Source: a virus
Virus record (IMG/VR): IMGVR_UViG_3300046694_000223
Location: 1 to 64,000 of that record
Reading direction: 5' to 3' (one strand)
DNA length: 64,000 bases
Shown piece after piece: positions 52,406 through 60,070 of the stretch; positions within the stretch are counted from its first letter, which is position 1, and every line of letters starts with the position of its first letter. The notes beneath the pieces are model-generated. The model ran no database searches. It worked only from the letters and a program-made list of their open reading frames with translations, and was not told the DNA's origin. A program made the position numbers and the translations under genes.

Positions 52406-52489
52406 CTATGCCAATTTCTTCGTATATGTATCGTTGCGATCCTGGAAACCAACTTTAATCTTTTGTGGTACAAATATATTTGTTTTAAT
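52406..52489 (-). pseudogene. 5' fragment of a second copy of the 374-residue gene
   Basis: The frame 52489-52406 encodes IKTNIFVPQKIKVGFQDRND.. and stops after 27 codons (..KKLA then TAG). It aligns with residues 1-28 of the protein at 50492-51616 while the DNA differs at many positions. ATT stands where the intact copy has ATG; an SD (AAAGGG) is 9 nt upstream. It probably marks the original insertion point of the HNH gene. Confidence 0.7.
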
Positions 52490-52531
52490 ATTTATTCACC
52501 CTTTCAATTTTTTCATTTATAGCACATTTAC

Positions 52532-52765
52532 TTAATAGCTCTCCTTCTCATACGAGGCAATTCCTATTTCTCCATTTTCATCAATAAAGGCAATTGCATA
52601 GCAATCAATATCATATCCAGGACTTTCATATCCTCCAACGTAGTCAAAAGTACATTTTGTTTTAAATTTATATCTAACGTCTTCACATAATTGATGTAAA
52701 TTTAACTCATCTTCGTTTTGTTCATGATTCTCAATTATTTCATTGATATAATCTTTGATATTCAT
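52532..52765 (-). CDS. Small hypothetical protein
   Basis: This 77-residue acidic protein (MNIKDYINEIIENHEQNEDE..) has a helical first half and a beta second half (DCYAIAFIDENGEIGIASYE). ATG 52765 follows AAAGGGAAATATAAAA. Function unknown. Confidence 0.7.
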   Translation of the reverse strand: MNIKDYINEIIENHEQNEDELNLHQLCEDVRYKFKTKCTFDYVGGYESPGYDIDCYAIAFIDENGEIGIASYEKESY

Positions 52766-52790
52766 TTTTATATTTCCCTTTCTTTTCTTG

Positions 52791-52808
52791 ATAAAAGTTA
52801 CATTTTAT
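52791..52808 (-). repeat. Intercistronic dyad element
   Basis: ATAAAA-GTTACA-TTTTAT (52791-52808), perfect 6-bp arms, between the palindromic AT stretch and the SD of the 77-residue gene. Confidence 0.7.
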
Positions 52809-52818
52809 GAGGTTTTAT

Positions 52819-52863
52819 ACACTATATATAGATATACTATTAATGTTAAACACTATATATAGT
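52819..52863. repeat. Two copies of ACACTATATATAG with a palindrome
   Basis: ACACTATATATAG occurs at 52819-52831 and 52850-52862. The second copy is part of the perfect palindrome ACTATATATAGT (52852-52863). The 113-nt gap 52766-52878 holds no gene. A regulatory or binding-site role is possible. Confidence 0.55.
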
Positions 52864-52878
52864 ATATAAAATGTATAT

Positions 52879-53196
52879 TTATAGACTAACCAACTTATTT
52901 TCATATTTAAAACCGTCATTGGTCATTATTGGCACTTCTTCCATGAGCACATCTGGCACAAAAGTCAATGCTTCGGCTACAGCGTAGCTTCCATCTGGAT
53001 TTCGTTGTTGCGTAGATACTTGAACCAGACATCCATTGGGTAAATTGCATACTTTAGTTGATTTCATCCATCCTTGAGTTTCAGAACTTGCTTTGCAAAG
53101 TAAGGCAAATGTATCTCCATTTCCCACAACTTTAATATCTGATACTTTTTTCTTTGCGTCCTCAATATTTTCAACTGACAAATTCTTTTCTTCCAT
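52879..53196 (-). CDS. Hypothetical protein
   Basis: This 105-residue beta-rich protein (FALLCKASSETQGWMKSTKVCNLPNGCLVQVSTQ) has Gly- and Asn-rich loops consistent with a small single-domain protein. ATG 53196 follows AAGGAGAATG. Family not recognised. Confidence 0.72.
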   Translation of the reverse strand: MEEKNLSVENIEDAKKKVSDIKVVGNGDTFALLCKASSETQGWMKSTKVCNLPNGCLVQVSTQQRNPDGSYAVAEALTFVPDVLMEEVPIMTNDGFKYENKLVSL

Positions 53197-53247
53197 TGTT
53201 AATCATTCTCCTTATTTTTAATTTGTGAAATGTGCATTTCATCTCAC

Positions 53248-53700
53248 TTACCACCAAATAACTAATTTTATCCAACCATATTCATCGGCTAGTGGATGCA
53301 ACACGGTATTCCATTTTTCTAGAATCATTCTTTGCCAATCATTTGGCTGTATTTTTAATTTCTTATAATCAATTCCTTCTTCTGTTCCAACGTAAATAGA
53401 ATTGGCACTATCGTTACGCACATCTCTTCTAAATACCGCTTTTAATTGATAGTGCCAATAATCGCAATATTCGAATTCTTCTTCACGATAATAAGAACTC
53501 TTTGAAATATCGAATCCCAGTTTTACAAGATCCTTTTCGCAGCCTCTTGTATCAAACCCTAATGAATGTTCGATTATGTTATTTAGTTCAAAATAATCAT
53601 ATCTATTTTCTTCGTTTGACACACTTTTAAGACTTTTTATATCTATTATTGTCTTTCTTTCATCACCGTAATGTAGATTATATTTATTAAATATACTCAT
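53248..53700 (-). CDS. Hypothetical protein
   Basis: This 150-residue protein is helical in the first half and ends with 'LADEYGWIKLVIWW', an unusual aromatic C-terminus. ATG 53700 follows AAAGGAGG. It contains 'KLKIQPNDWQRMILEKW'. Function unknown. Confidence 0.72.
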   Translation of the reverse strand: MSIFNKYNLHYGDERKTIIDIKSLKSVSNEENRYDYFELNNIIEHSLGFDTRGCEKDLVKLGFDISKSSYYREEEFEYCDYWHYQLKAVFRRDVRNDSANSIYVGTEEGIDYKKLKIQPNDWQRMILEKWNTVLHPLADEYGWIKLVIWW

Positions 53701-53744
53701 AAGACCTCCTTTAATTTCCTAATGAAATTTGACATTCATACACT

Positions 53745-54239
53745 TCAAAAATATTTATATTCTTTATGTTCTTGCTCATAGAAATTTGCAATACGTTTTA
53801 CTGTTTCTGATAGTTCCGATATCTTAATTGGTTCAAACTTAATTTCAGAATTTTTGGTAGGAGAAATAATGGTTGTTGGAGTCAATGATTTTAACCCGTC
53901 ATATAAAGCCAATAACTCTCCATATGAAAAGCGATAGTTATATGTGATTCTGTTATTATCATTTATGTATCCAAATACTTCGCCACTTTCCTTTAGGACT
54001 ATTCCAATCAACGCTAGTTTGCGCTTTATGGTTTCTTTAAATGAATATCCTTCCCCGTATTCATCAAACACAATTTTAACTGGCTGTTCATGGAGGATAT
54101 TCAGAACAACCTCATCTGCATATGTTTCAAAATACAAACCCTTCAAAGTTTTTGGTTGTTTATATTTTCCTTCTTTGAAATCAACTTTTTGAATAACCAC
54201 TTGATTTGGATTTCTTTCAATTCCAATGATCCAAAGCAT
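53745..54239 (-). CDS. Hypothetical protein
   Basis: This 164-residue alpha/beta protein starts 'MLWIIGIERNPNQVVIQKVDFKEGKYKQP' and contains 'KIVFDEYGEGYSFKETIKRKLALIGIVL', consistent with an RNase-H-like strand order, but no catalytic set is evident. Function unknown. It follows the upstream gene by 2 nt. Confidence 0.7.
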   Translation of the reverse strand: MLWIIGIERNPNQVVIQKVDFKEGKYKQPKTLKGLYFETYADEVVLNILHEQPVKIVFDEYGEGYSFKETIKRKLALIGIVLKESGEVFGYINDNNRITYNYRFSYGELLALYDGLKSLTPTTIISPTKNSEIKFEPIKISELSETVKRIANFYEQEHKEYKYF

Positions 54240-54241
54240 AA

Positions 54242-54661
54242 TCAGAACTCCTCCATTTCATTTTTAATCTCAGTAATTTTCTTGTTATAATATTTCAATT
54301 TTGATTCTTTTGCTGTTTCAAATTTATCAATAATTCCTTCGCACTGTTTCTTATAGTGTTTTACACATTCTTTCTCATCATTGAAAATATTAAGCGACTC
54401 ACCAGTATAAGAGCGATACCCAGTATTATCATATGGAGCAATTACTTGTGCCAGTGGTTTGCCGTTCTTGCCAAACGGTCTAAAGTGAAATTCGGAATAA
54501 TATACAGTTTTATTACTTGGTAATTCTTCATTGCTTACAACCATAACTTTTGTTGGTTTAACATGACGGATGGGCTGATTGTCAATATCATTAAAACGAT
54601 AATCGCAAATCCAGACTTCTTCACCAATCTTAATTGCCTCTTTGTATTCGGCGTGGTTCAA
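54242..54661 (-). CDS. Hypothetical protein
   Basis: This 139-residue protein has a beta-rich domain (VWICDYRFNDIDNQPIRHVKPTKVMVV) and a C-terminal coiled coil. The pattern 'vw.cd.r..d...kP.R.v.P..v.v' occurs in small phage proteins of unknown function. Confidence 0.74.
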   Translation of the reverse strand: MNHAEYKEAIKIGEEVWICDYRFNDIDNQPIRHVKPTKVMVVSNEELPSNKTVYYSEFHFRPFGKNGKPLAQVIAPYDNTGYRSYTGESLNIFNDEKECVKHYKKQCEGIIDKFETAKESKLKYYNKKITEIKNEMEEF

Positions 54662-54982
54662 TTAATAAGCCCTCCCCAATTTATAATCATCGGCATGTTC
54701 CCATTGTCGATACCACTCAGAAGCATGAGCCATAAATACATCATTATGTTCCTGGTTATTGTTTACCATCCATGTTTTAGATTCAACTGTATAGTCGCCT
54801 ACATCTAAAGATTCGTATTGTCCATAGTCAACCAGTCTCATTCTGTTTACTTTCCAACGTGTCGTAAAGGGCCAAAACTCTGCTTCAGCTTTTGTTCCCC
54901 CTGTTTTCCAGTTCTCAATTTTACCGTCTAGCAATAGAACATTTGCGTGTAGTTCGTGAGGATATGTATCAGACCAGTGCAT
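54662..54982 (-). CDS. Hypothetical protein
   Basis: This 106-residue Trp-rich protein (FWPFTTRWKVNRMRLVDYGQYESLDVGDYTV) starts at ATG 54982, overlapping the previous stop by 1 nt. Function unknown. Confidence 0.72.
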   Translation of the reverse strand: MHWSDTYPHELHANVLLLDGKIENWKTGGTKAEAEFWPFTTRWKVNRMRLVDYGQYESLDVGDYTVESKTWMVNNNQEHNDVFMAHASEWYRQWEHADDYKLGRAY

Positions 54983-55236
54983 TAGTTTCCTCCTTCGAGT
55001 TTTTTAAGCAGTACATCAATTTCCGATTTACAATATACTCTCCAGTTGGGCATATGATCATCAAGCAGCTCAAAATAATTTAGAAACAATTCGACATATG
55101 TAATTGCCAAACTTTTTCTATTGTCGTTTAATCTACCTACCTCATCAATCAATTCGCAGATAAGCAAAGAGTCTCCATCGGACAGAAATTGTCTCTTATG
55201 CTTAATCTCTTTGAGTTGTTTGAGCGTAAATTTCAA
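54982..55236 (-). CDS. Hypothetical protein
   Basis: This 84-residue basic, helical protein (MKFTLKQLKEIKHKRQFLSDG, LLICELIDEVGRLNDNRKSLAITYVELFL) starts behind AAGGAGGG. Unknown function. Confidence 0.72.
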   Translation of the reverse strand: MKFTLKQLKEIKHKRQFLSDGDSLLICELIDEVGRLNDNRKSLAITYVELFLNYFELLDDHMPNWRVYCKSEIDVLLKKLEGGN

Positions 55237-55271
55237 TTACATTCCCTCCTTTTCTTGATCAAATACGCCTT

Positions 55272-55532
55272 TTATCCACTGTGTCTTTTACTCCACTCTT
55301 TATAGATATCTTCCCAACAACCATCCGCTCCTTCGGATGACAGATAGTCTGGAATGAGGTATGAATCTTCAATTCCATATTGACCAAGTTCAACTATATA
55401 GTGACCATTAGTTACTTTTTCTTTTACCCATTCTGCATGCTCAATATTTTTCTCTTTATCTGTTAATTTGCTCCACAGGTCATATAGTTCTTGTGCTGTA
55501 TCAATGTAATTCAATCTAAGTTTTGAATTCAT
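55272..55532 (-). CDS. Hypothetical protein
   Basis: ATG 55532 lies behind AAGGAAGGAG and gives 86 residues; the frame upstream overlaps the preceding gene in another frame. 'YIDTAQELYDLWSKLTDKEKNIEHAEWVKEKV' and 'GADGCWEDIYKEW' are visible. Function unknown. Confidence 0.7.
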   Translation of the reverse strand: MNSKLRLNYIDTAQELYDLWSKLTDKEKNIEHAEWVKEKVTNGHYIVELGQYGIEDSYLIPDYLSSEGADGCWEDIYKEWSKRHSG

Positions 55533-55575
55533 GCTTGAGTCTCCTTCCTTATGAAATATATCTTTCACTGTACTT

Positions 55576-55770
55576 TTACTCATTCGGCGCATAAGACATA
55601 TCTGAATCATATCTTTGATTGGCTTTATCCCAGGCTTCATCATAGTCTAATTCATTCACCTGGATAAACAGATCGATTAGTTGAAGAATGTTTGAATACT
55701 CTTCAGTCAACTCTTCAAATTTTCGTTGCTTTTCTTCGCTTAATTGGTCAAAAGTAATTTCTTTATTCAT
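55576..55770 (-). CDS. Small helical protein
   Basis: This 64-residue acidic helical protein (MNKEITFDQLSEEKQRKFEEL) has the look of a small regulator or adaptor. ATG 55770 follows AAAGGAGG. Function unknown. Confidence 0.7.
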   Translation of the reverse strand: MNKEITFDQLSEEKQRKFEELTEEYSNILQLIDLFIQVNELDYDEAWDKANQRYDSDMSYAPNE

Positions 55771-55820
55771 AAAATATATTGCCTCCTTTCTTTTTATTTC
55801 TCATAAAAGCATTATTTCTT

Positions 55821-56456
55821 TTAGTTGTCAAAGAAGAATACCAATCGAATATCTTCTTCTCTTGTCTGATACTTGGGAACATCATGATCCTTCAAATACT
55901 TTTTCATTTTATCAATTGTTTCATTGTAAAACTCACTGCATAGTTCTTTTATATCGGTTTTATAAAATACCTTATACCCGAAATTAGTATCTTCGTGTCT
56001 AAGATATTTCTCGCCATACTTATCCTTTGCTTCTCTTAGTCTCTCTTCATTAAACGCAAAGTCAGTTCCCTCTTCTTCTTTATTCCACCCTGCATACTCT
56101 AGGATTTCCTTTAGGGTTAGATAGGAGTGCGAATGTCCGTCACAACCGTAATCATCTGATTGCTGTTTAGTTTCATCGGATACATCTACAGGCAATCCTT
56201 TCGGGTTACTGATTGGTTTAATTTCATCCCAGTAATTACGAACATTTGCCAACACTGCGAACAAACAATAATTCCGTCCACTGTAGATTCGATCATCATA
56301 GTCAATATGAAATCTATTTGGGTAGTCCTCGGGGTATTGAATATGACTCTCATCTACCGTCCATTTATCTGCGTTTACCCAAATTCCATTTTCTCTCTTA
56401 TCATCATCATAAGAATATCTCTTAACTTCCAAGTAAGCGTGAATATCACAGCCCAT
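55821..56456 (-). CDS. MGCDIH-type phage protein
   Basis: This 211-residue protein starts MGCDIHAYLEVKRY and contains 'SGRNYCLFAVLANVRNY', 'PKGLPVDVS' and 'DYGCDGHSHSYLTLKEIL'. These conserved His/Asp/Cys blocks mark a widespread phage protein family of unknown function; the conserved acidic and His residues suggest metal binding or catalysis. Start ATG 56456 behind AGAGGTG. Confidence 0.8.
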   Translation of the reverse strand: MGCDIHAYLEVKRYSYDDDKRENGIWVNADKWTVDESHIQYPEDYPNRFHIDYDDRIYSGRNYCLFAVLANVRNYWDEIKPISNPKGLPVDVSDETKQQSDDYGCDGHSHSYLTLKEILEYAGWNKEEEGTDFAFNEERLREAKDKYGEKYLRHEDTNFGYKVFYKTDIKELCSEFYNETIDKMKKYLKDHDVPKYQTREEDIRLVFFFDN

Positions 56457-56509
56457 AATTACACCTCTTTATATATATTTTTATTTGAATTGATAAAACC
56501 ACTATTTCG

Positions 56510-56749
56510 TTATTCTTTTTCAGAATAAAATCCAATTAATTTATAGTGCTCATGATCGCTGTCAATATACTCCCTTTTGATTTCTTCGCTATAAATATCG
56601 AAATCATCTAGTGCTTCAATATACCCCGCAATTCTTCCAGAAATACTATCGTGATATTGATCTCCTTTTACCAAGACTTCTTTTGTGTCAAGATCGAACA
56701 ATGCCTTCTCGTCTTCAAATTCATCATTTACATAAACTACTAACTTCAT
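56510..56749 (-). CDS. Small acidic protein
   Basis: This 79-residue acidic protein (MKLVVYVNDEFEDEKALFDLDTKEVLVKGDQYHD) contains a DxxTKEVLVKGDxYHD block seen in small phage proteins. ATG 56749 follows AAAGGAG. Function unknown. Confidence 0.72.
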   Translation of the reverse strand: MKLVVYVNDEFEDEKALFDLDTKEVLVKGDQYHDSISGRIAGYIEALDDFDIYSEEIKREYIDSDHEHYKLIGFYSEKE

Positions 56750-56775
56750 TTTTAAAACTCCTTTTATTTTTATTT

Positions 56776-56797
56776 TGATAAAAACTCAATTTCATCA
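56776..56797 (-). repeat. Intercistronic dyad element
   Basis: TGATAAAA-ACTCAA-TTTCATCA (56776-56797), 8-bp arms with one wobble pair and a 6-nt centre, upstream of the SD of the 79-residue gene. Confidence 0.7.
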
Positions 56798-56817
56798 GAT
56801 TATTACCTTCAAAAAAC

Positions 56818-56988
56818 TCAATGTTTTCGCGGTTTTTCTAAATCGAATTCCTTCAGTGTGTCGGCAATTTCATCGCTTGACGCAAAGCTTGGCTTCTTTA
56901 AATCAACTTTTCCACTCAGTAATTTTATGTATTCAACATTTTTATTTGTGATTGACTCTGGTGCTACATAAACTGTCTCATTCTTCAA
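56818..56988 (-). CDS. Small hypothetical protein
   Basis: This 56-residue frame starts at TTG 56988, 8 nt after AAGGAG, and ends TGA 56818. 'NETVYVAPESITNKNVEYIKLLSGKVDL' then 'ASSDEIADTLKEFDLEKPRK', mixed alpha/beta. Function unknown. An inverted repeat (AATAGGTCTTC/GGAAGGCCTATT) lies upstream at about 57010-57036. Confidence 0.68.
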   Translation of the reverse strand: MKNETVYVAPESITNKNVEYIKLLSGKVDLKKPSFASSDEIADTLKEFDLEKPRKH

Positions 56989-57048
56989 TTCAAGCACTCC
57001 TTAAAGGAATAGGCCTTCCATTATAGAAGACCTATTTATATTTACTAA

Positions 57049-57270
57049 TTACCGTTTGTTATTAGATTGCTGACGCTGCTTCGCGTATTTTGTTAACGTT
57101 GATCCTCCTTTAGCCGTATTCTTCTCTGGCAATACACTCCCAAAGATCAATCCTTGTTTCTTGCAATAAGCTTTTGCTTCATTTTCTACGCCAATTCGAT
57201 CTGTTGCTGTGAATTCCTTGATTACTACACTTGCTCCGCTTTGGGTTGTTGCTAGGCCGTAAAATGTCAT
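57049..57270 (-). CDS. Small hypothetical protein
   Basis: This 73-residue basic protein (MTFYGLATTQSGASVVIKEF..) ends with a Lys/Gln/Asn-rich tail. ATG 57270 is in the ATACATATG context behind AAGGGAG. The promoter at 57288-57332 reads directly into it, with a predicted transcript start that leaves only about 10 nt of leader. Confidence 0.72.
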   Translation of the reverse strand: MTFYGLATTQSGASVVIKEFTATDRIGVENEAKAYCKKQGLIFGSVLPEKNTAKGGSTLTKYAKQRQQSNNKR

Positions 57271-57287
57271 ATGTATTGTTCTCCCTT

Positions 57288-57332
57288 ATTATATAATGTA
57301 TTTTGGTATTTGTATATATTTATTTATTAAAT
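57288..57332 (-). promoter_or_regulatory. Phage promoter (AT-box type) downstream of recJ
   Basis: On the - strand: box ATTTAATAAATAAATA (57332-57317), TATACA (57316-57311), 17 nt, TATAAT (57293-57288). The box overlaps the stop codon of the recJ-like gene. Confidence 0.8.
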
Positions 57333-58973
57333 ATTTTCCCGATAATCATCAATGAAAAGTTGCAGTGTTTTGGTGATTTTAAACTTGGGTTTATAAACTT
57401 TCCAGATATTAATGTTGAGCGATCCAATAGCTTCAATCTCTGAAAACACCGGGACAGAATTAAAATATTGCTCATCTGTCTTAAACTTCATTAACTGAAT
57501 CTTATCACAGTCAACCTTCACTGTGTTTGCGGATTTACCCATAAGCTTTTTATCAGAGACGAATAACCCTCTAATGAGAAACTTTCCCTGCTTGAATTTG
57601 TTTCCTGTTATCCGGTAAAACTCATTTAGATAATTGACTAAGTTTTCATTAACATCAGACAAGTTAAACTCTAGATCATAATACAGAGAATCATCTGCTT
57701 CAAAGTTGGTCAATTTTTTGTTCAGTTCATACTGGAGTTTGCCTAGATTGACTTTGAGCAACTGTACTCCTCCAGCACCTGGATGACCTCCTGTATAAAA
57801 AACATTGTCACAGTCAGCAAGTAAATCCAACATTGAGAAATCTTCAAGTCCTCGGAAGCTTCCTGCGTATGCATCTTCGGTGTCGCCTTCACCCAATACA
57901 ATTGCTGGCCTATTAAATGTTCTAGATAGCTCTTGCGCTACAAGCCCCATCATCCCTTTTCCAAGTGATGGATCAACAACGATAATTGTCTTATTTGATT
58001 CGTCTATTGTTGGTTTCAACCGTTGCAAAGCTTCAGCTTGAACCTCCTTACGCTTCTCGTTAGCCTTTACCAACTCTTTAGCCAATCCTTTAATGTCGTC
58101 TGAGTCGTCTACGCACATCAGAAAGTCAATTGCTAACTGAATATTATCGGCTCGTGTAGCAGCCGTTACAGCAGGACTCACGCCGTACAAGAAGTCTGTC
58201 GCAGATAGGTTTAATAGATCATAATTCATTGCTTGAAACAACGCCTTAAGTCCTGCATGATGTAGATTTTTTAATGACTGCTTTGCGTAATATCTATTCT
58301 CTAATTCCAACATAGACATCATATCAGCCATAAGTGCAAATCCGGGCAGATCATCGAGCTTGTTTGAATAATATGTATTCATGTAATCATCAATGACTTG
58401 ACAAACTTTAAAGACCAACAATCCTCCGCAAGCATTTTTATTAGGGTAGGAGCATCCCTCTTGCTGGGGATTGACTAAAATAGCATACGGATTATCTACT
58501 GTAACCGTATGATGGTCGATTATTAAACAGTCAATTCCTTTTGATGATAGTAATTTCATTGTTTCAACGTCATTTGATGAACTGTCTACTGCAATCAGTA
58601 CCTTTGTCGATTCAGGAATTGTTTCAACTAGTCCATTAATATTATGCCCCTCAGAGCGTTCATTGCACACGTAATATACTTCGTCGGTGAAATTAAGTAG
58701 ATACTTATACATTGTCACCAACGAAGTTACACCGTCATAGTCTAGCTAATCAGGGTCGCCAGTAATTGTAATAGGCTCACGGTTCCGAATTGCAAGGATG
58801 ATTCGTGTAGCCAATTCGTTAATATTCTTAAGTAGATAGGAATCACAAATTACATTAGACAGTGGATTCAGGAATTGATCAATGTTTGTGATTCCGTTTA
58901 ATTTTGCAAGCATAGAATATGTATTATCATATGATTCAAATGGAATGACAGGTGTTTTTTGTTTCCATTTCAT
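57327..58973 (-). CDS. recJ: RecJ-like DHH exonuclease, interrupted by an in-frame TAG in motif I
   Basis: Two adjacent frames (58973-58746 and on to 57327) form one RecJ-like gene of about 545 residues. N-terminal residues 1-75 end ..TITGDPD followed by TAG; the same frame continues LDYDGVTSLVTMYKYL. Later motifs are intact: AVDSSSND, LIIDHH, 'NKNACGGLLVFKV', and the DHHA1-type GGHPGAGG. Dropping 9 nt (58740-58748) gives GDPDYDGVTS, an exact DxDxDG motif I. The second frame's GTG 58721 is not a plausible start because it lacks motif I. SPbeta encodes a RecJ-like protein (YorK) near its polymerase. Translational bypass, readthrough or gene inactivation are possible. Confidence 0.82.
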
Positions 58974-59001
58974 TTATAAATACCACTCCCATTATATTTA
59001 T

Positions 59002-59175
59002 TTACTCTTCAATCAGCGCTGTCAACACTTCAATTCTTTCGTCTTTGTTAAGATTAACCCAAAGTTCAGTAACATCATTGAAGATTTCTTTTACGTCACG
59101 AGATTCACCATTATCATCCTTAAGATTGATACCAAAATCACTAAGCATATCTACTACGACATTATTTTTATTCAT
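59002..59175 (-). CDS. Small acidic hypothetical protein
   Basis: ATG 59175 follows AAGGAGGTGATATTA, giving 57 residues. The acidic protein (MLSDFGINLKDDNGESRDVKEIFNDVTELWVNL) is helical in its second half. Function unknown. It precedes the recJ-like gene. Confidence 0.7.
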   Translation of the reverse strand: MNKNNVVVDMLSDFGINLKDDNGESRDVKEIFNDVTELWVNLNKDERIEVLTALIEE

Positions 59176-59193
59176 TAATATCACCTCCTTGAT

Positions 59194-59217
59194 TTGATAA
59201 AAGATAAGTTTTATCAA
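59194..59217 (-). repeat. Intercistronic dyad element (best copy)
   Basis: TTGATAAAA (59194-59202) and TTTTATCAA (59209-59217) are exact reverse complements around GATAAG. It lies between the stop of the 96-residue gene and the SD AAGGAGG of the 57-residue gene. Confidence 0.8.
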
Positions 59218-59222
59218 CTTTT

Positions 59223-59513
59223 TTACTCATTGATTAGATGGTCGGCAACTCGTACTTTTGGAAGCCTCATAACTACAAAGGCACCAAAATCAGACAATGC
59301 ATTTTCTCCTTTAATAGCATCTTCAGGGATTAAAATTTCAGTATTAATGCGGAAGTAACCCTTATATTTACCTGATTTTGCTGGAGCGTAAGTTTTTAGT
59401 TGTCCAGAAAATGGAGCAAGCACTAAAATACTATCGTTATATTTATCCTTAATCTGTCCCGCTAACTCGGAAACCGTTTCTTTGTTGACGTCAAATATTA
59501 CATCTCTGCTCAT
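59223..59513 (-). CDS. Hypothetical protein
   Basis: This 96-residue protein has alpha/beta composition ('VIFDVNKETVSELAGQIKDKYNDSILVLAPFSGQL', 'YFRINTEILIPEDAI'). Start ATG 59513 behind GGGAGAATTGATCA. Function unknown. Confidence 0.72.
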   Translation of the reverse strand: MSRDVIFDVNKETVSELAGQIKDKYNDSILVLAPFSGQLKTYAPAKSGKYKGYFRINTEILIPEDAIKGENALSDFGAFVVMRLPKVRVADHLINE

Positions 59514-59554
59514 TGATCAATTCTCCCTCAAATTTAATTTTAAATCACTACCAA

Positions 59555-59740
59555 TTATTTAAAGAAATTATTCAGCTCTCCGCTATGATCACTAATTCGT
59601 TCAATCAAATTAATGATGTCTTCTTTTGTTGATTCGCCATCAGGGACATGCTCAAAAATTTCATCCCAACTATACAATTCCAAATTTCTAACTGCATCCA
59701 CCAGTTTACTCGCTTCACTTGCTGCATCATTAATTGACAT
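59555..59740 (-). CDS. Small helical protein
   Basis: This 61-residue acidic helical protein (MSINDAASEASKLVDAVRNLE, EDIINLIERISDHS) starts at ATG 59740 behind AGGAGGATTG. Function unknown. Confidence 0.7.
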   Translation of the reverse strand: MSINDAASEASKLVDAVRNLELYSWDEIFEHVPDGESTKEDIINLIERISDHSGELNNFFK

Positions 59741-59755
59741 TTTATATCAATCCTC

Positions 59756-60070
59756 CTAATATTCTTTTACTTCTAAGCCATTCTCTCGACTAAACATTTT
59801 TCCATCTTTCGCAAACCATCCGTCTTTTCCAGTGCCAACACAATCAGGGCAAGTGTAGCCAGTATCATATTCATGCTCTCGATAATATCCTCCACCATTA
59901 CACCACTTACAATCAGGTAATCGGAACCAACGTTCTTCTTCTGCTGTTGGCATATCGCCTAATTTAATTGCTTTCTGAAGGTGCTTCTTGGTTTTACGCG
60001 ATACACCTTCAATGTGAAACCTGTTCTTGTTGTAATATTTCCAGTGCCTACTCATCCATAATGGTTTCAT
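59756..60070 (-). CDS. DnaJ-type zinc-finger protein
   Basis: This 104-residue protein contains CKWCNGGG and CPDCVGTG (residues about 53-88), the CxxCxGxG repeats of the DnaJ zinc centre, without a J domain. The N-terminal half is basic (HWKYYNKNRFHIEGVSRKTKKHL). ATG 60070 is in the ATACATATG context. It may be an adaptor or nucleic-acid-binding protein. Confidence 0.78.
   Translation of the reverse strand: MKPLWMSRHWKYYNKNRFHIEGVSRKTKKHLQKAIKLGDMPTAEEERWFRLPDCKWCNGGGYYREHEYDTGYTCPDCVGTGKDGWFAKDGKMFSRENGLEVKEY

Noticed and set aside
58722-58973. Two separate genes instead of one broken recJ
   Set aside because: The upstream part ends in the middle of motif I and the downstream part lacks it; the second frame's start codon GTG 58721 has no SD, and the frame is identical on both sides of the TAG.
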